From Planctomycetota bacterium (GTDB lineage: Bacteria > Planctomycetota > Phycisphaerae > UBA1845), in the NCBI GenBank assembly GCA_030616775.1, contig JAUWWQ010000036.1, positions 1 to 42,920 on the forward strand: a DNA stretch of 42,920 nucleotides, given 5' to 3'. The notes under the pieces are model-generated. The model worked only from the letters and a program-made list of their open reading frames with translations. It ran no database searches and was not told the origin of the DNA. Positions 34,188 to 42,360 of the stretch are shown here, one piece after another. Made by a program: the position numbers and the translations under genes. Numbering within the stretch: position 1 is the stretch's first letter; each line of letters opens with the position of its first letter.

Positions 34188-35104
34188 TCGCGCTGATCGT
34201 GCGCAGACTGTTGCTGGGCATCGTCACCGTCGCGTGCATCTATGCGCTGACTTTCGTAATGGTGATCTCGCTGCCCGGTAACCCATTCCAGCAGGGACAG
34301 CACAACATCCCACCGGAGGCGGAGATGGCCTTGCGGGCCCGGTACAGCATGGACAACAACTGGCTTTACTTCCAGGAGTTTCTCGCCGGGGCCGTCCGCC
34401 TGGATTTTGGGCCGACATTTACGTACAACGACTGGACGTGCAATCAGATCATCGCCTCGGCGCTGCCGGTATCCATCCTGCTCGGCTTTCTGGCAATCAT
34501 GATTGCAGTGCTGATCGGTGTGCCAGTCGGCGTACTCAGTGCGGTAAAACGAGGTAGCTGGTTCGACGTTTCCAGTCTCAGTCTTGTCCTATTGGGCATA
34601 TCGGTGCCGACGTTCGTCACCGGATCGGCTCTGCTGATCGTCTTCGCGGTCTGCCTGCAAGTCGCCCCCGTTGGCGGGTGGGGTACTCTTGGACATTTGC
34701 CGCTGCCGGCGCTGACGCTGTCGCTTCCGTTTATGGCCTATATCGCCCGACTTACGCGAACCGGGATGCTCGACGCCCTTGGTAGTGATTTCGTACGGAC
34801 CGCGCTGGCCAAAGGGGCGTCGCCACGGGCCGTTGTCTGGAAGCATGCATTGAAAGTCGCATTTCTGCCGGTGCTGAGCTTCCTGGGGCCGGCCGCCGCC
34901 CAGGCCATGACCGGATCTTTCGTGGTAGAGAAGGTTTTTGGGGTACCGGGTATCGGGCAACACTTCGTCAACGCGGCCCTAAACCGCGACGCCGGTCTGA
35001 TCATGAGTACCGTGCTGGTTTTCTCCACGCTTCTGGTGGCCTTCAATCTGATCGTGGATGTGCTTTATACGTGGATCGATCCGCGTATCTCCGAGTCGGT
35101 GTGA
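34184..35104 (+). CDS. Oligopeptide ABC transporter permease, OppB-like
   Basis: The 306-residue permease has six membrane segments. It begins MIALIVRRLLLGIVTVACIY, as OppB/DppB proteins do, and has GNPFQQG and the periplasmic LDFGPTF region (family: DFGxS). The cytosolic EAA loop is DFVRTALAKGASPRAVVWKHALK, and VEKVFGVPGIGQHFVNA follows, the typical OppB end motif. ATG overlaps the binding-protein stop by 4 bases (ATGA), and the next gene overlaps by 1 base. Confidence 0.93.
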   Translation: MIALIVRRLLLGIVTVACIYALTFVMVISLPGNPFQQGQHNIPPEAEMALRARYSMDNNWLYFQEFLAGAVRLDFGPTFTYNDWTCNQIIASALPVSILLGFLAIMIAVLIGVPVGVLSAVKRGSWFDVSSLSLVLLGISVPTFVTGSALLIVFAVCLQVAPVGGWGTLGHLPLPALTLSLPFMAYIARLTRTGMLDALGSDFVRTALAKGASPRAVVWKHALKVAFLPVLSFLGPAAAQAMTGSFVVEKVFGVPGIGQHFVNAALNRDAGLIMSTVLVFSTLLVAFNLIVDVLYTWIDPRISESV

Positions 35105-36198
35105 TGGGCATGCAGTCTGACAACGAGCGTACCGAGCCGCAGGCTTTAGCCCGCGCGGACGGATCGCGTCCCGGCGCGCCGGGAAAGCCTGCGGCTCGGT
35201 ATGGCACACCGTGGAGACGGTTCGCACATAACCGTTTAACCCAGGTGAGTGCGGCACTACTCACTGTTTTTGTAGTGACAAGCCTTGTCACTCTTCCGTT
35301 TTCACTGCGCTGGTACAACGTTCAGGAGCTGGACAAGGCCGTGCGACACACGCCGGCCTTCTCACCAGTGGTTTCCTACGGTCACTACGTGCAGCGAGTT
35401 ACAGGTCGCAGCGGGCCGGGCTTATCCGCGCAGGCTGAAGCCTGCGGCTCGGTTGCCCACCGGGCGTCGTCGTGGTTTGGCCACGACGATTTGGGGCGGA
35501 GCCTGTTTTACCGCGTCCTGCCGGGGTTCCTGGTCAGTCTGGGGATCGGACTTGCGGCAGCCGGTATCGCCGTCGTCATCGGAGCGACCTGGGGTGCGGT
35601 GGCGGCGCTAACGGGCGGTAGGGTTGACTTGCTCATGATGCGGATCGTGGATGTCATCTACGGTCTACCTTACATTCTGATGGTGATTCTGCTGAAGATC
35701 GCGCTGACCCGCCCACTGACGGCGCTATTTGCGGGTCACACCAAGTATGCCGACATGGTGATTTTGTTCCTCGCAATCGGCGGAGTGAGCTGGTTGACGA
35801 TGGCCCGGGTGATCCGAGGTCAGGTGCTGTCGCTGCGAAGTCAACCGTTTGTCGAAGCCGCACGCGCCTCGGGTGCCGGATCGGTGTACATCCTGCGCCA
35901 ACACGTGCTTCCTAACCTGGTCGGCCCGATCATAACCTACGCCGCCCTGGTGATTCCACAGGCCGTCTTGCAGGAATCCTTCCTGAGCTTCCTGGGAATC
36001 GGCGTTCAACAACCAACGCCCTCACTCGGCCGACTGGCGGCTGACGGTGTGGAGGCGGTTAACACCTTCGTGGGCTATTGGTGGTTGATCACATTCCCGT
36101 GCGCGATCCTGGTACTCACACTTATAGCATTGAACTTCATCGGCGACGGCCTGCGCGACGCATTCGACCCGAAATCGTCGGAGGCAATGTTGGTATAG
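35104..36198 (+). CDS. Oligopeptide ABC transporter permease, OppC-like, with repeat-derived segments
   Basis: The 364-residue permease has OppC-type organisation: TM1 at about 50-65 (VSAALLTVFVVTSLVTLP), a long extracytoplasmic loop with WFGHDDLGRSLFYRVLPG (family: FGTDDLGRD), then five helices with the EAA loop FVEAARASGAGSVYILRQHVLPN and ESFLSFLGIGVQQPTPSLG. Residues 10-33 and about 108-117 are encoded by palindromic repeats and stay in frame. The first lies in the cytosolic tail and the second in the extracytoplasmic loop, both places that tolerate insertion. ATP-binding subunits (OppD/F) are not next to it. Confidence 0.92.
   Translation: MGMQSDNERTEPQALARADGSRPGAPGKPAARYGTPWRRFAHNRLTQVSAALLTVFVVTSLVTLPFSLRWYNVQELDKAVRHTPAFSPVVSYGHYVQRVTGRSGPGLSAQAEACGSVAHRASSWFGHDDLGRSLFYRVLPGFLVSLGIGLAAAGIAVVIGATWGAVAALTGGRVDLLMMRIVDVIYGLPYILMVILLKIALTRPLTALFAGHTKYADMVILFLAIGGVSWLTMARVIRGQVLSLRSQPFVEAARASGAGSVYILRQHVLPNLVGPIITYAALVIPQAVLQESFLSFLGIGVQQPTPSLGRLAADGVEAVNTFVGYWWLITFPCAILVLTLIALNFIGDGLRDAFDPKSSEAMLV
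35131..35200. repeat. 70-bp palindromic repeat inserted in frame, oppC N-terminus
   Basis: ACCGAGCCGCAGGCTTT (35131-35147) and its exact reverse complement (35184-35200) are the ends. Between them, GCGCGGAC matches the 16.6-kb repeats, and the 16-bp palindrome at 35169-35184 matches 392-409. It encodes TEPQALARADGSRPGAPGKP, in the same reading frame as the repeat at the end of MurF (EPQALACAD). Confidence 0.85.
35425..35453. repeat. Same repeat core inserted in frame, oppC loop
   Basis: TCCGCGCAGGCTGAAGCCTG followed by CGGCTCGGT matches the 16.6-kb units in inverted sense, with one difference in the loop (TGAA for TAAA). That change matters: in this frame it gives AEA and not a stop-prone sequence. 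It encodes about SAQAEACGSV in the extracytoplasmic loop before the FGHDDLGRS motif. Confidence 0.8.
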
Positions 36199-36438
36199 GA
36201 TGCGCCACTTTTGCATTGCCCGGTGTCCTTGCGTTGTTGACGCCCGTGAGCTAAACTTCGTGTGGTTCTTTCGCCCGGGCTGGCGATCGGCGCGGAACGT
36301 CGGCTTGCGAGCAGCAGCGTGCATGGCCAGGGGCCCTTGAGGGGAGGTCTTTTCAGGCCAAGCAGAGCGGCGACCAGCGGCACGGCGTGCCTCTGTCGCG
36401 ATTCCGGGCACAATCCGGCTTGTAAGGAGAATTACGTG

Positions 36439-38475
36439 ATGATGAGAAGTCTGGCCTTTTCAGTTCGGCGTGGTGCTTTCGTGGTGGTGATCTTATGCCT
36501 GTTGGCTGCAACGGCAGGATGCCCTAGCGGGCCGGTGGGGCCGACCGGCCCTACCATCGGCCTGTCGCCAACTTCGCTAACCTTTTCAGGCATGGAGATG
36601 GGTGCGGACCCGCAAGATCAAACCATCCAGCTCTCCAACACCGGGATCGGAACGTTGGAGTGGTCCGTTTCCGACAACGCAGACTGGCTGTTGGTGACGC
36701 CGACCTCCGGGAGCACAACAACGGGGGCGGAAACGCTTACCGTCAGTGTGGACACGACCGGCCTGACCGCGGCCGGGTTGCCCTACACCGCGCAGATAAC
36801 CGTAAACGCCACCGGTGCAACCAACACACCGCGGACGGTGAACGTGACGCTGACACTGACGGCCGTCACCTGCCTGACCATCAGCGGGACGATCGACACG
36901 GATACCACGCTAAGCGCGGCGTGCTACATCGTTGAATCCGACATCACTGTCTCTGGCGGTGCGACACTGACCATTCAGCCAGGTGTCACACTGCGGTTCC
37001 AGCAGGGGCACGACATGAGCATATCGAGCGACGGGCGCCTTTCGGCCGTGGGGACGGCCTCGCAGCCGATCTTGTTCACCGGCGAGGAAGCGATCCGTGG
37101 TTACTGGGGTGGACTTCGCTTCTACCAGTCGAACTCCACGGACAATCAGCTCAACCACGTGACCATCCAGTACGGCGGCGGATACCACAACGCAAACCTG
37201 TATCTCGACGGCAGTTCAAGTTCTCCGGTCCGGCTCGACATCACGAATTGCACGCTGCGTGAAAGTGAGACCTACGGTTTCTCCTTCGACGTTGACACCA
37301 TCATCGGAGAATTCAACGGCAACACAATAACGGCGAATACGCTTGGCGCGGGCAATTTAGCGGCTGACGTGGCCGGCTACCTGGATGATACCAGCACGTA
37401 CACCGGCAACGACGAGGATGTGGTGGCCATCTGGGGAAGCACGGTGTACGCGGATCAGACGTGGCCGGGCATCGACGCGGACTATCTGTTCACGGGTGAC
37501 ATCACCGTCTCCGCGTACCTCACGATCGCTCCCGGCGCCAGGCTCGTTTTCCAAACGGGCAACGATATGTCGGTGACCAGCAGTGGGCAACTGGCGGCCG
37601 TAGGCACCACGGATCAACCGATCGTTTTTACCGGTGTGGAGCAGACTCGCGGCTACTGGGGTGGACTTCGCTTCTATCAGTCAAACTCCACGGACAATCA
37701 GCTCAACCACGTGACCATCGAGTACGGCGGCGGATACCACAACGCAAACCTGTATCTCGACGGCAGTTCAAGTTCTCCGGTCCGGCTCGACATCACGAAT
37801 TGCACGCTGCGTGAAAGTGAGACCTATGGTTTCTCCTTCGACGGTGACACCATCATCGGAGAATTCAACGGCAACACAATAACGGCGAATACGCTTGGCG
37901 CGGGCAATTTAGCGGCTGACGTGGCCGGCTACCTGGATGCTACCAGCAAGTACACCGGCAACGACGAGGATGTGGTGGCGATCTGGGGAAGCACGGTGTA
38001 CGCGGATCAGACGTGGCCGGGCATCGACGCTGATTACCTGTTCACGGGCGATGTCACTGTTTCTGCTGCGCTGACGATTGCCCCGGGGGCCCGGTTGGTG
38101 TTCGAGGCGAGTGAGGAAATGTCGGTCAACTCGAGCGGTGCACTGACGGCTGTGGGTACCGTGGATCAGCCAATCGTCTTTACCGGTGTCGAGCAGACTC
38201 CCGGATACTGGGGCGGCCTGCGGATCTACCAGTCAAACTCACCGGATAATCAACTAGACTATGTGACCATCGAGTACGGCGGCGGGTATTGGGACGCGAA
38301 CCTTTATCTCGACGGTTCGGCAAGCTCTCCGGTGCAACTCACGGTCACCAACTGCACGATCCAGGAAAGCGCGACGTGGGGTATAAGCCTCGATGCCGAT
38401 ACAAACGTGAACGCGGACATCGAGACCGCCAATACGTTCTTCAATAACGCCCTGGGCAATGTCTACAGCCAGTAG
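36439..38475 (+). CDS. Lipoprotein with BACON domain and three beta-helix-type repeats
   Basis: The 678-residue protein has a signal peptide with a lipobox-like end (CLLAATAGC, Cys28), then a BACON-type beta-sandwich domain (about 40-141; LSPTSLTFSG, WSVSDNADWLLVTPTSG, AGLPYTAQITV). Three repeats of 184-186 residues follow, each with a strand set like TLTIQPGVTLRF, SQPILFTG, GYWGGLRFYQSNS and HVTIxYGGGYHNANLYLDGS. This is the pattern of a right-handed parallel beta-helix, and the third repeat is cut short. YWGG falls at residues 222, 406 and 590, exactly 184 apart. A surface carbohydrate-binding or adhesin role is plausible. AAGGAG stands 9 bases before ATG. Confidence 0.8.
   Translation: MMRSLAFSVRRGAFVVVILCLLAATAGCPSGPVGPTGPTIGLSPTSLTFSGMEMGADPQDQTIQLSNTGIGTLEWSVSDNADWLLVTPTSGSTTTGAETLTVSVDTTGLTAAGLPYTAQITVNATGATNTPRTVNVTLTLTAVTCLTISGTIDTDTTLSAACYIVESDITVSGGATLTIQPGVTLRFQQGHDMSISSDGRLSAVGTASQPILFTGEEAIRGYWGGLRFYQSNSTDNQLNHVTIQYGGGYHNANLYLDGSSSSPVRLDITNCTLRESETYGFSFDVDTIIGEFNGNTITANTLGAGNLAADVAGYLDDTSTYTGNDEDVVAIWGSTVYADQTWPGIDADYLFTGDITVSAYLTIAPGARLVFQTGNDMSVTSSGQLAAVGTTDQPIVFTGVEQTRGYWGGLRFYQSNSTDNQLNHVTIEYGGGYHNANLYLDGSSSSPVRLDITNCTLRESETYGFSFDGDTIIGEFNGNTITANTLGAGNLAADVAGYLDATSKYTGNDEDVVAIWGSTVYADQTWPGIDADYLFTGDVTVSAALTIAPGARLVFEASEEMSVNSSGALTAVGTVDQPIVFTGVEQTPGYWGGLRIYQSNSPDNQLDYVTIEYGGGYWDANLYLDGSASSPVQLTVTNCTIQESATWGISLDADTNVNADIETANTFFNNALGNVYSQ
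36940..38475 (+). repeat. Three direct coding repeats of about 552 bp
   Basis: Units begin at 36940, 37498 and 38050. From the shared YWGG codons, the first two units match over about 370 bases with roughly eight differences by eye, while the third is clearly diverged. The first-to-second spacing is 558 at the unit start because of a 6-base indel. Confidence 0.85.
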
Positions 38476-38876
38476 AGCGGCGCGAAGGATTAACGGGGTG
38501 GGTCCGGCGACCCTCCCTAGTGCACTGTGACACGCCAATTGATGGATGTGGTTGGGTTGGGTGGCATGAGTCCGCTTTGGCGGACCCGTGTGGTACACCC
38601 TCAAGACGCAGGCAAGAAGGCCGTTACCTAGGCGGCCGAACCCTCGGAGGCGGCGATTGTCTCACTTTGATTGAGACAAATCACTTGGGAGCGCACCCGC
38701 TCACTTGTTGATCTACGGGGCTACTTCGTAGCGTGGTCGGAGGGCAGGTGTAAGCGCTTGCTCACCACCCAGACTTGACCTCTTCGGCCGGAGAGGCCAT
38801 GATGCGGATCAAGCCAGCAAGGGCTGGTAGCGGCCCGGTGAACCACTTCGTGCCGCGAACTTCGCCGTATGCCTTA
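38476..38876. other. Gene-free stretch before tRNA-Ser
   Basis: No gene is supported in these 400 bases. A GGGTC-CGGC-GACCC hairpin lies at 38500-38513. A longer one, with TTGTCTCA (38657-38664) and TGAGACAA (38672-38679) as arms and a 7-base loop, lies mid-stretch. Neither is followed by a T-run. The tRNA promoter was not identified. Confidence 0.5.
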
Positions 38877-38963
38877 GGAGCGGTGTCCGAGCGGCTTAAG
38901 GGACCGCACTGGAAATGCGGTGTGCGGGTAACCGCACCGAGGGTTCGAATCCCTCCCGCTCCG
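38877..38963 (+). tRNA. tRNA-Ser (anticodon GGA)
   Basis: The acceptor stem GGAGCGG (38877-38883) pairs with CCGCTCC (38956-38962), and 38963 is the discriminator G. The anticodon stem CCGCA/TGCGG encloses the loop CTGGAAA, giving anticodon GGA for UCC codons. A long variable arm (GTGCGGGTAACCGCAC) follows, as in class II tRNA-Ser, and the T arm is GAGGG-TTCGAAT-CCCTC. The CCA end is not encoded. Its 3' two-thirds overlap, in antisense, the integrase gene, so the tRNA is the likely attachment site of the element to its right. Confidence 0.95.
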
Positions 38964-40242
38964 TTTTCGCGTTTTGCACCGTCGCGCACACCAGCGCTTG
39001 ATGCTGCACAAACTCTGTATCTATAGGGGTTTTCGTCAATTCTGGCGACTCCATGCAATTGCCTGCGCACGTGTGCTGCGCCGTATTCTGCGCCGCTTGT
39101 GCGCCGGATTCTGCGCCGCCTCCCGATGCCCGTGCGAAATCGTCATCGGTCACTTGCAGGTAGTGCTTGACCGCGATGCTGACCGTGTTGCCCAGCCATG
39201 ATGTGACGACGTGGATCGGGTATTCCTTTGCCAGTTCCGTCTCACGGCTGCCCCGCATAGCATGGAACAGCCGGGGCCAGGGTTTCAAGCCCGCGCGCTT
39301 CACGATCCGCATGAATTGGGTCCGCATGTTGCAGTTTCGCCAGCCGCTTAGAGTTTGAGCCGCTCGGCGATAGCCGGAATCGACAACGTATTCCGCACCC
39401 TCCGGGGCCAGGTCAAAGGCTTCCGCCAAGATCGGCTTCAGTTCCGCGAACATCGGGATAATCCGGCTGTCCTTGCCGGGGTGGTGTGCGGTCTTGGGCG
39501 ATGGGACTATGATCGGCTCCGACTCCCAGTTAACGTCCTGCCAGCGCAACGAAAGAACCTCGCTCGGACACCGTAGGCCCCCGTATCGGCAAAGTCCTAC
39601 GATCACCCTCCAGGTCGAATCAGACTCCGCAAGCAATCGCTCGGTTTCGCCACGGGTGACGAAATATTGCCGGTCGGGCAGCATCACTGCGGGGTTGGTT
39701 ATTTCCTCGAAGGGATTGTTGGTAATCAACTCCCGTCGTTTCGCCCCCCGGAAGAACATCCGCGCGAATTGTAGCCGCTTGTGAACTGTGACCGGGGCCA
39801 GCCCTTGGGCGATGAGGAACATCTTGAAGTCTTCCGCGTCGCCCTCGGTGACGGTTGGCAAGGCTCGATCGTCTCCGAAATGGTCCAGCAGATTGCGAAC
39901 TACTTGCGACCAGACTTCCCGCGTCGCCGGTTTCACGTCGGACCGCCCCTCGATGTAGTTCGTCAGAAAGGCCCCCAGCTTCGCCGAGTCGCGCCGCTTG
40001 GTCAGCCCCACGCGGGCCAGCTTGTCGTAAAGCTCGGGGCCTAAGTTGGTCAGCCAACGGCTTGTTTCATCCGCCGGGGCATGGCCGGTGATGGTAGCGA
40101 AGACCAGGTCTTCGACCTTAACCTTGACGGCTTCGGCGTACCGTTGTGGAACCTTGCCCAACCGAATCGTCTTACGGTCGCCCCTGGTGTCAACGAACAA
40201 GATACGCCGCCGGCCGTTGGGATCGTTGCTGATACTCGCCAT
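38896..40242 (-). CDS. Tyrosine recombinase (integrase) of a tRNA-targeting element
   Basis: The 448-residue product has an N-terminal arm-type part, a SAM-like core-binding domain (about 85-180; KLGAFLTNYIEGRSDVKP) and a catalytic domain. Likely catalytic residues are Arg224 (YGGLRCPSE), Lys250 (SPKTAHH), His327 and Arg330 (LFHAMRGSRE), a Trp/His position near 349 (SWLGNT) and Tyr361 (KHYLQV). The last 20 or so residues (REGFEPSVRLPAHRISSAVP) are the antisense of the tRNA-Ser gene. ATG 40242 follows the HTH gene stop after two bases (TAG-TT-ATG). Confidence 0.92.
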   Translation of the reverse strand: MASISNDPNGRRRILFVDTRGDRKTIRLGKVPQRYAEAVKVKVEDLVFATITGHAPADETSRWLTNLGPELYDKLARVGLTKRRDSAKLGAFLTNYIEGRSDVKPATREVWSQVVRNLLDHFGDDRALPTVTEGDAEDFKMFLIAQGLAPVTVHKRLQFARMFFRGAKRRELITNNPFEEITNPAVMLPDRQYFVTRGETERLLAESDSTWRVIVGLCRYGGLRCPSEVLSLRWQDVNWESEPIIVPSPKTAHHPGKDSRIIPMFAELKPILAEAFDLAPEGAEYVVDSGYRRAAQTLSGWRNCNMRTQFMRIVKRAGLKPWPRLFHAMRGSRETELAKEYPIHVVTSWLGNTVSIAVKHYLQVTDDDFARASGGGAESGAQAAQNTAQHTCAGNCMESPELTKTPIDTEFVQHQALVCATVQNAKTEREGFEPSVRLPAHRISSAVP

Positions 40243-40244
40243 AA

Positions 40245-40448
40245 CTACCCGCCTTTCCGCTTGCCGCGCCGCACCGGGCGCAGCTCCAAGCCCAGCACAT
40301 CGCACCACCGCTGAACCGTCGATAACTGTGGATCGCGCTCGCCTGTGAAAAACGCATGAACGCTCGCGTAGCGCGTCCCGGACAGGTCGGACAGCCGTTT
40401 GAGGCTCATTCCGCTTTCCCGGAACGCCCGTCGAATCCGCTCGGCCAT
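40245..40448 (-). CDS. Small XRE-type helix-turn-helix protein
   Basis: The product has 67 residues from ATG 40448 (74 from ATG 40469). It is a compact HTH: AERIRRAFRESGMSLKRLSDLSG, then TRYASVHAFFTGERDPQLSTVQRWCDVLGLELR, a typical lambda-repressor-like five-helix set with a basic tail RPVRRGKRKGG. GGTAGG lies 8 bases before ATG 40448, whereas ATG 40469 has none at proper spacing. It sits two bases from the integrase gene and probably regulates integration/excision or works as a recombination directionality factor. Confidence 0.8.
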   Translation of the reverse strand: MAERIRRAFRESGMSLKRLSDLSGTRYASVHAFFTGERDPQLSTVQRWCDVLGLELRPVRRGKRKGG

Positions 40449-40470
40449 ATTGGATTGCCTACCGCTCATA

Positions 40471-40500
40471 CCTATAGGCTATCACACACGGGATATCCCG
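40471..40500. promoter_or_regulatory. Two palindromes upstream of the HTH gene
   Basis: CCTATAGG (40471-40478) and the 12-bp perfect palindrome CGGGATATCCCG (40489-40500) fill the gap between the HTH gene start and the stop of the next gene. They could be operators for the HTH protein, or the second could act as a weak stem for stopping transcription. No -35/-10 pair is evident. Confidence 0.4.
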
Positions 40501-41004
40501 TCAAGTCGATTCCGACGATTCTTCGTCGATTCCCCAAAGTAGCCGGGCCGCCCGCTGGTACAACTCGGCCACGTCGCGATGCCGCTCGTAGCAACGCCCA
40601 GCGCGGTATTGTAGGTAGTACGCCCATCGCTGAGGCGTCCACCCCTCACGTGCACACACGAGCCCTTGTAGCGGTTCGGGCAAGGCGTCCAGATCGGGGC
40701 CGGTCACCCACCGGGCCGACTGCTGTTCGGTGTTTAACTCGCGGACGAGCTTTCCGAGCACGCCTGACCGCTCGGCCTCGCGCTGGGCCGCCTGCACTTC
40801 GGGGCTGGCCGGGTTGGCCCACAGACGAAGTCCATCGCCTCGAACCCTTCGGTCGTTTTCGTCGTTTATGTCGTAGTCTAGGGCTGGTTCGGAATCTGCA
40901 TCCTGACGGTCAAGACGCATGAGAGGCTCCTGCGCTGGAGCCGTCTCCTGTCCGGCTTTCAGTTCAGCAAACGCCTCTTGTACAAGTTCCAGGTACCTTC
41001 CCAT
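40501..41004 (-). CDS. Unknown protein of the integrated element
   Basis: The 167-residue acidic protein starts MGRYLELVQEAFAELKAGQE, has a disordered-looking middle (DRQDADSEPALDYDINDEND) and a more ordered C-terminal part (LVCAREGWTPQRWAYYLQYR, CYERHRDVAELYQRAARLLWG). That C-terminal part looks helical, and aromatic residues recur in it. I do not recognise a family. It is transcribed with DUF3987 and primase-like genes before it and integrase genes after it, which suggests a role in element replication or maintenance. Confidence 0.6.
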   Translation of the reverse strand: MGRYLELVQEAFAELKAGQETAPAQEPLMRLDRQDADSEPALDYDINDENDRRVRGDGLRLWANPASPEVQAAQREAERSGVLGKLVRELNTEQQSARWVTGPDLDALPEPLQGLVCAREGWTPQRWAYYLQYRAGRCYERHRDVAELYQRAARLLWGIDEESSEST

Positions 41005-41051
41005 TCCTGCACCCGTCTTACGACATTAACGACCGAAACGACGAAAGCCCC

Positions 41052-42359
41052 CTATCCGGCGACCAAAACCCAAACCTCAGCCGGTCGGCCGTCGGTAGCG
41101 ACCGATTTCGGTTCGGCCAGCTTGAAGCGGTGAAGCAAAGCCAATGCCCGCCCAATCCGGTCGCGCGACACGTTACGCTGGAATAAATCACGTATGTCCG
41201 TCCGGCTCAGGCCGTTTGGCCGCGATTTCAGGGCTTCGTAGATGTCGTCCGCGATCGGGTCGCCTAGCGCCCGGCCGAAGATGTGATAAACCGATCGCTC
41301 CGCGAATTCCCAGAGCGCCAACGCGGCCGTCAGATGCGCCGGCCGGATTACCATCGACCGATCCAACAGCGCGTAGACCGACGCCAGTCTCATCACCTGC
41401 GCCTCGGCCCTCGCGATGAGCGCACCCGCCAAGCCGGGTTTCCCTTCGGACAAGTCAGGATAGACCTTGTACCAGATAGCCCGCGCAGATTCGTCGCGCT
41501 CTAACAGCCGCGGCTTACGACCGAATTCAATCGCCGCACCCAGGCGCGTCAGGATCGGGTCGAAGTCCACCCGATCAAGCTTGCCGCCGTCGGGCAAAGC
41601 CTTCGAGCGCCGGACACAAATCCAGAGAAACCGGTTCCCGAACCCGCCCGCAATCTCACTGAGTTGAAGGTAGCGCTTCAGCTCGTCCGCCACGATGTGG
41701 CCCACAATGGAGACGTGCGCCCCGGTTGCCCGGGCAGGACTATTCTTCGTAAGTGCCCGGAGCGTCCCGCTTTCCCAGGCGGTCCGGATGATCGGCGAAA
41801 GCGTGTTTCCGTCGCGCTGCAACATCCGCAAAACCGAGGCGAACTCGGGTTCGTGAACCAGTGCTCTCTTGTCGCTAACGCCGACATCGACGACCACCTC
41901 TTCGACTTCCTTTGTCTTCCTGTTTCGCTCGGCTTTTTGGATCGGATCGCGCACCTGCCAGATCAACCCCTCACCGCTGGAAAGTCCCGTCATCGTCCGC
42001 TCGGCCTTCCACTGCGCAGCGCACAAGTCAAAGAGCCGGATCACTTGACTCCAGCTCGTCCCCTTTCGCGCTTTACTGGTCTCACCGACGAGGACCGTAA
42101 AGAGGTTCATATAGTGAACCGCACCATCGGCGACGAAATGCGCCCCGCGGCCGATCACATTCCCGAAGGCCACGAGGAACTGAATGAGTAGCGCGACGGG
42201 ATCAGCCTCGCTGTGCGGCTCTATGGCGTGAACAATCTCCCCTGGAAGTCCGTGATAGGCCGTGTCGTCCACACGGTCCAGCCAATTATCCGCCGCCGGC
42301 GTGACATCGGCCCCTTCAAGAATCGGCACTTGTAAACGTTGCCCGGTGAGGGCAATCAT
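41052..42359 (-). CDS. DUF3987-type protein of mobile elements
   Basis: The product has 435 residues from ATG 42359. Its sequence (GLPGEIVHAIEPHSEADPVALLIQFLVAFGN, then NLFTVLVGETSKARKGTSW with a degenerate P-loop, LVHEPEFASVLRMLQRDGNT, STVRTAW-like IIRTAWESGTL, ISLTGHI-like VSIVGHIVADELKRYL, NRFLWICVRRSKALP) fits the DUF3987 family, which is associated with phage and island primases. The C-terminal 70 residues look like a winged helix (RTDIRDLFQRNVSRDRIGRAL). The start follows the upstream stop as TAG-C-ATG; ATG 42389 is the alternative. Confidence 0.8.
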   Translation of the reverse strand: MIALTGQRLQVPILEGADVTPAADNWLDRVDDTAYHGLPGEIVHAIEPHSEADPVALLIQFLVAFGNVIGRGAHFVADGAVHYMNLFTVLVGETSKARKGTSWSQVIRLFDLCAAQWKAERTMTGLSSGEGLIWQVRDPIQKAERNRKTKEVEEVVVDVGVSDKRALVHEPEFASVLRMLQRDGNTLSPIIRTAWESGTLRALTKNSPARATGAHVSIVGHIVADELKRYLQLSEIAGGFGNRFLWICVRRSKALPDGGKLDRVDFDPILTRLGAAIEFGRKPRLLERDESARAIWYKVYPDLSEGKPGLAGALIARAEAQVMRLASVYALLDRSMVIRPAHLTAALALWEFAERSVYHIFGRALGDPIADDIYEALKSRPNGLSRTDIRDLFQRNVSRDRIGRALALLHRFKLAEPKSVATDGRPAEVWVLVAG

Positions 42360-42360
42360 G

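Noticed and set aside
38762-39070. Minus-strand frame with GGIRTLGAVTRTPHFQCGPL over the tRNA
   Set aside because: This is the familiar translation of antisense tRNA-Ser and not a gene.
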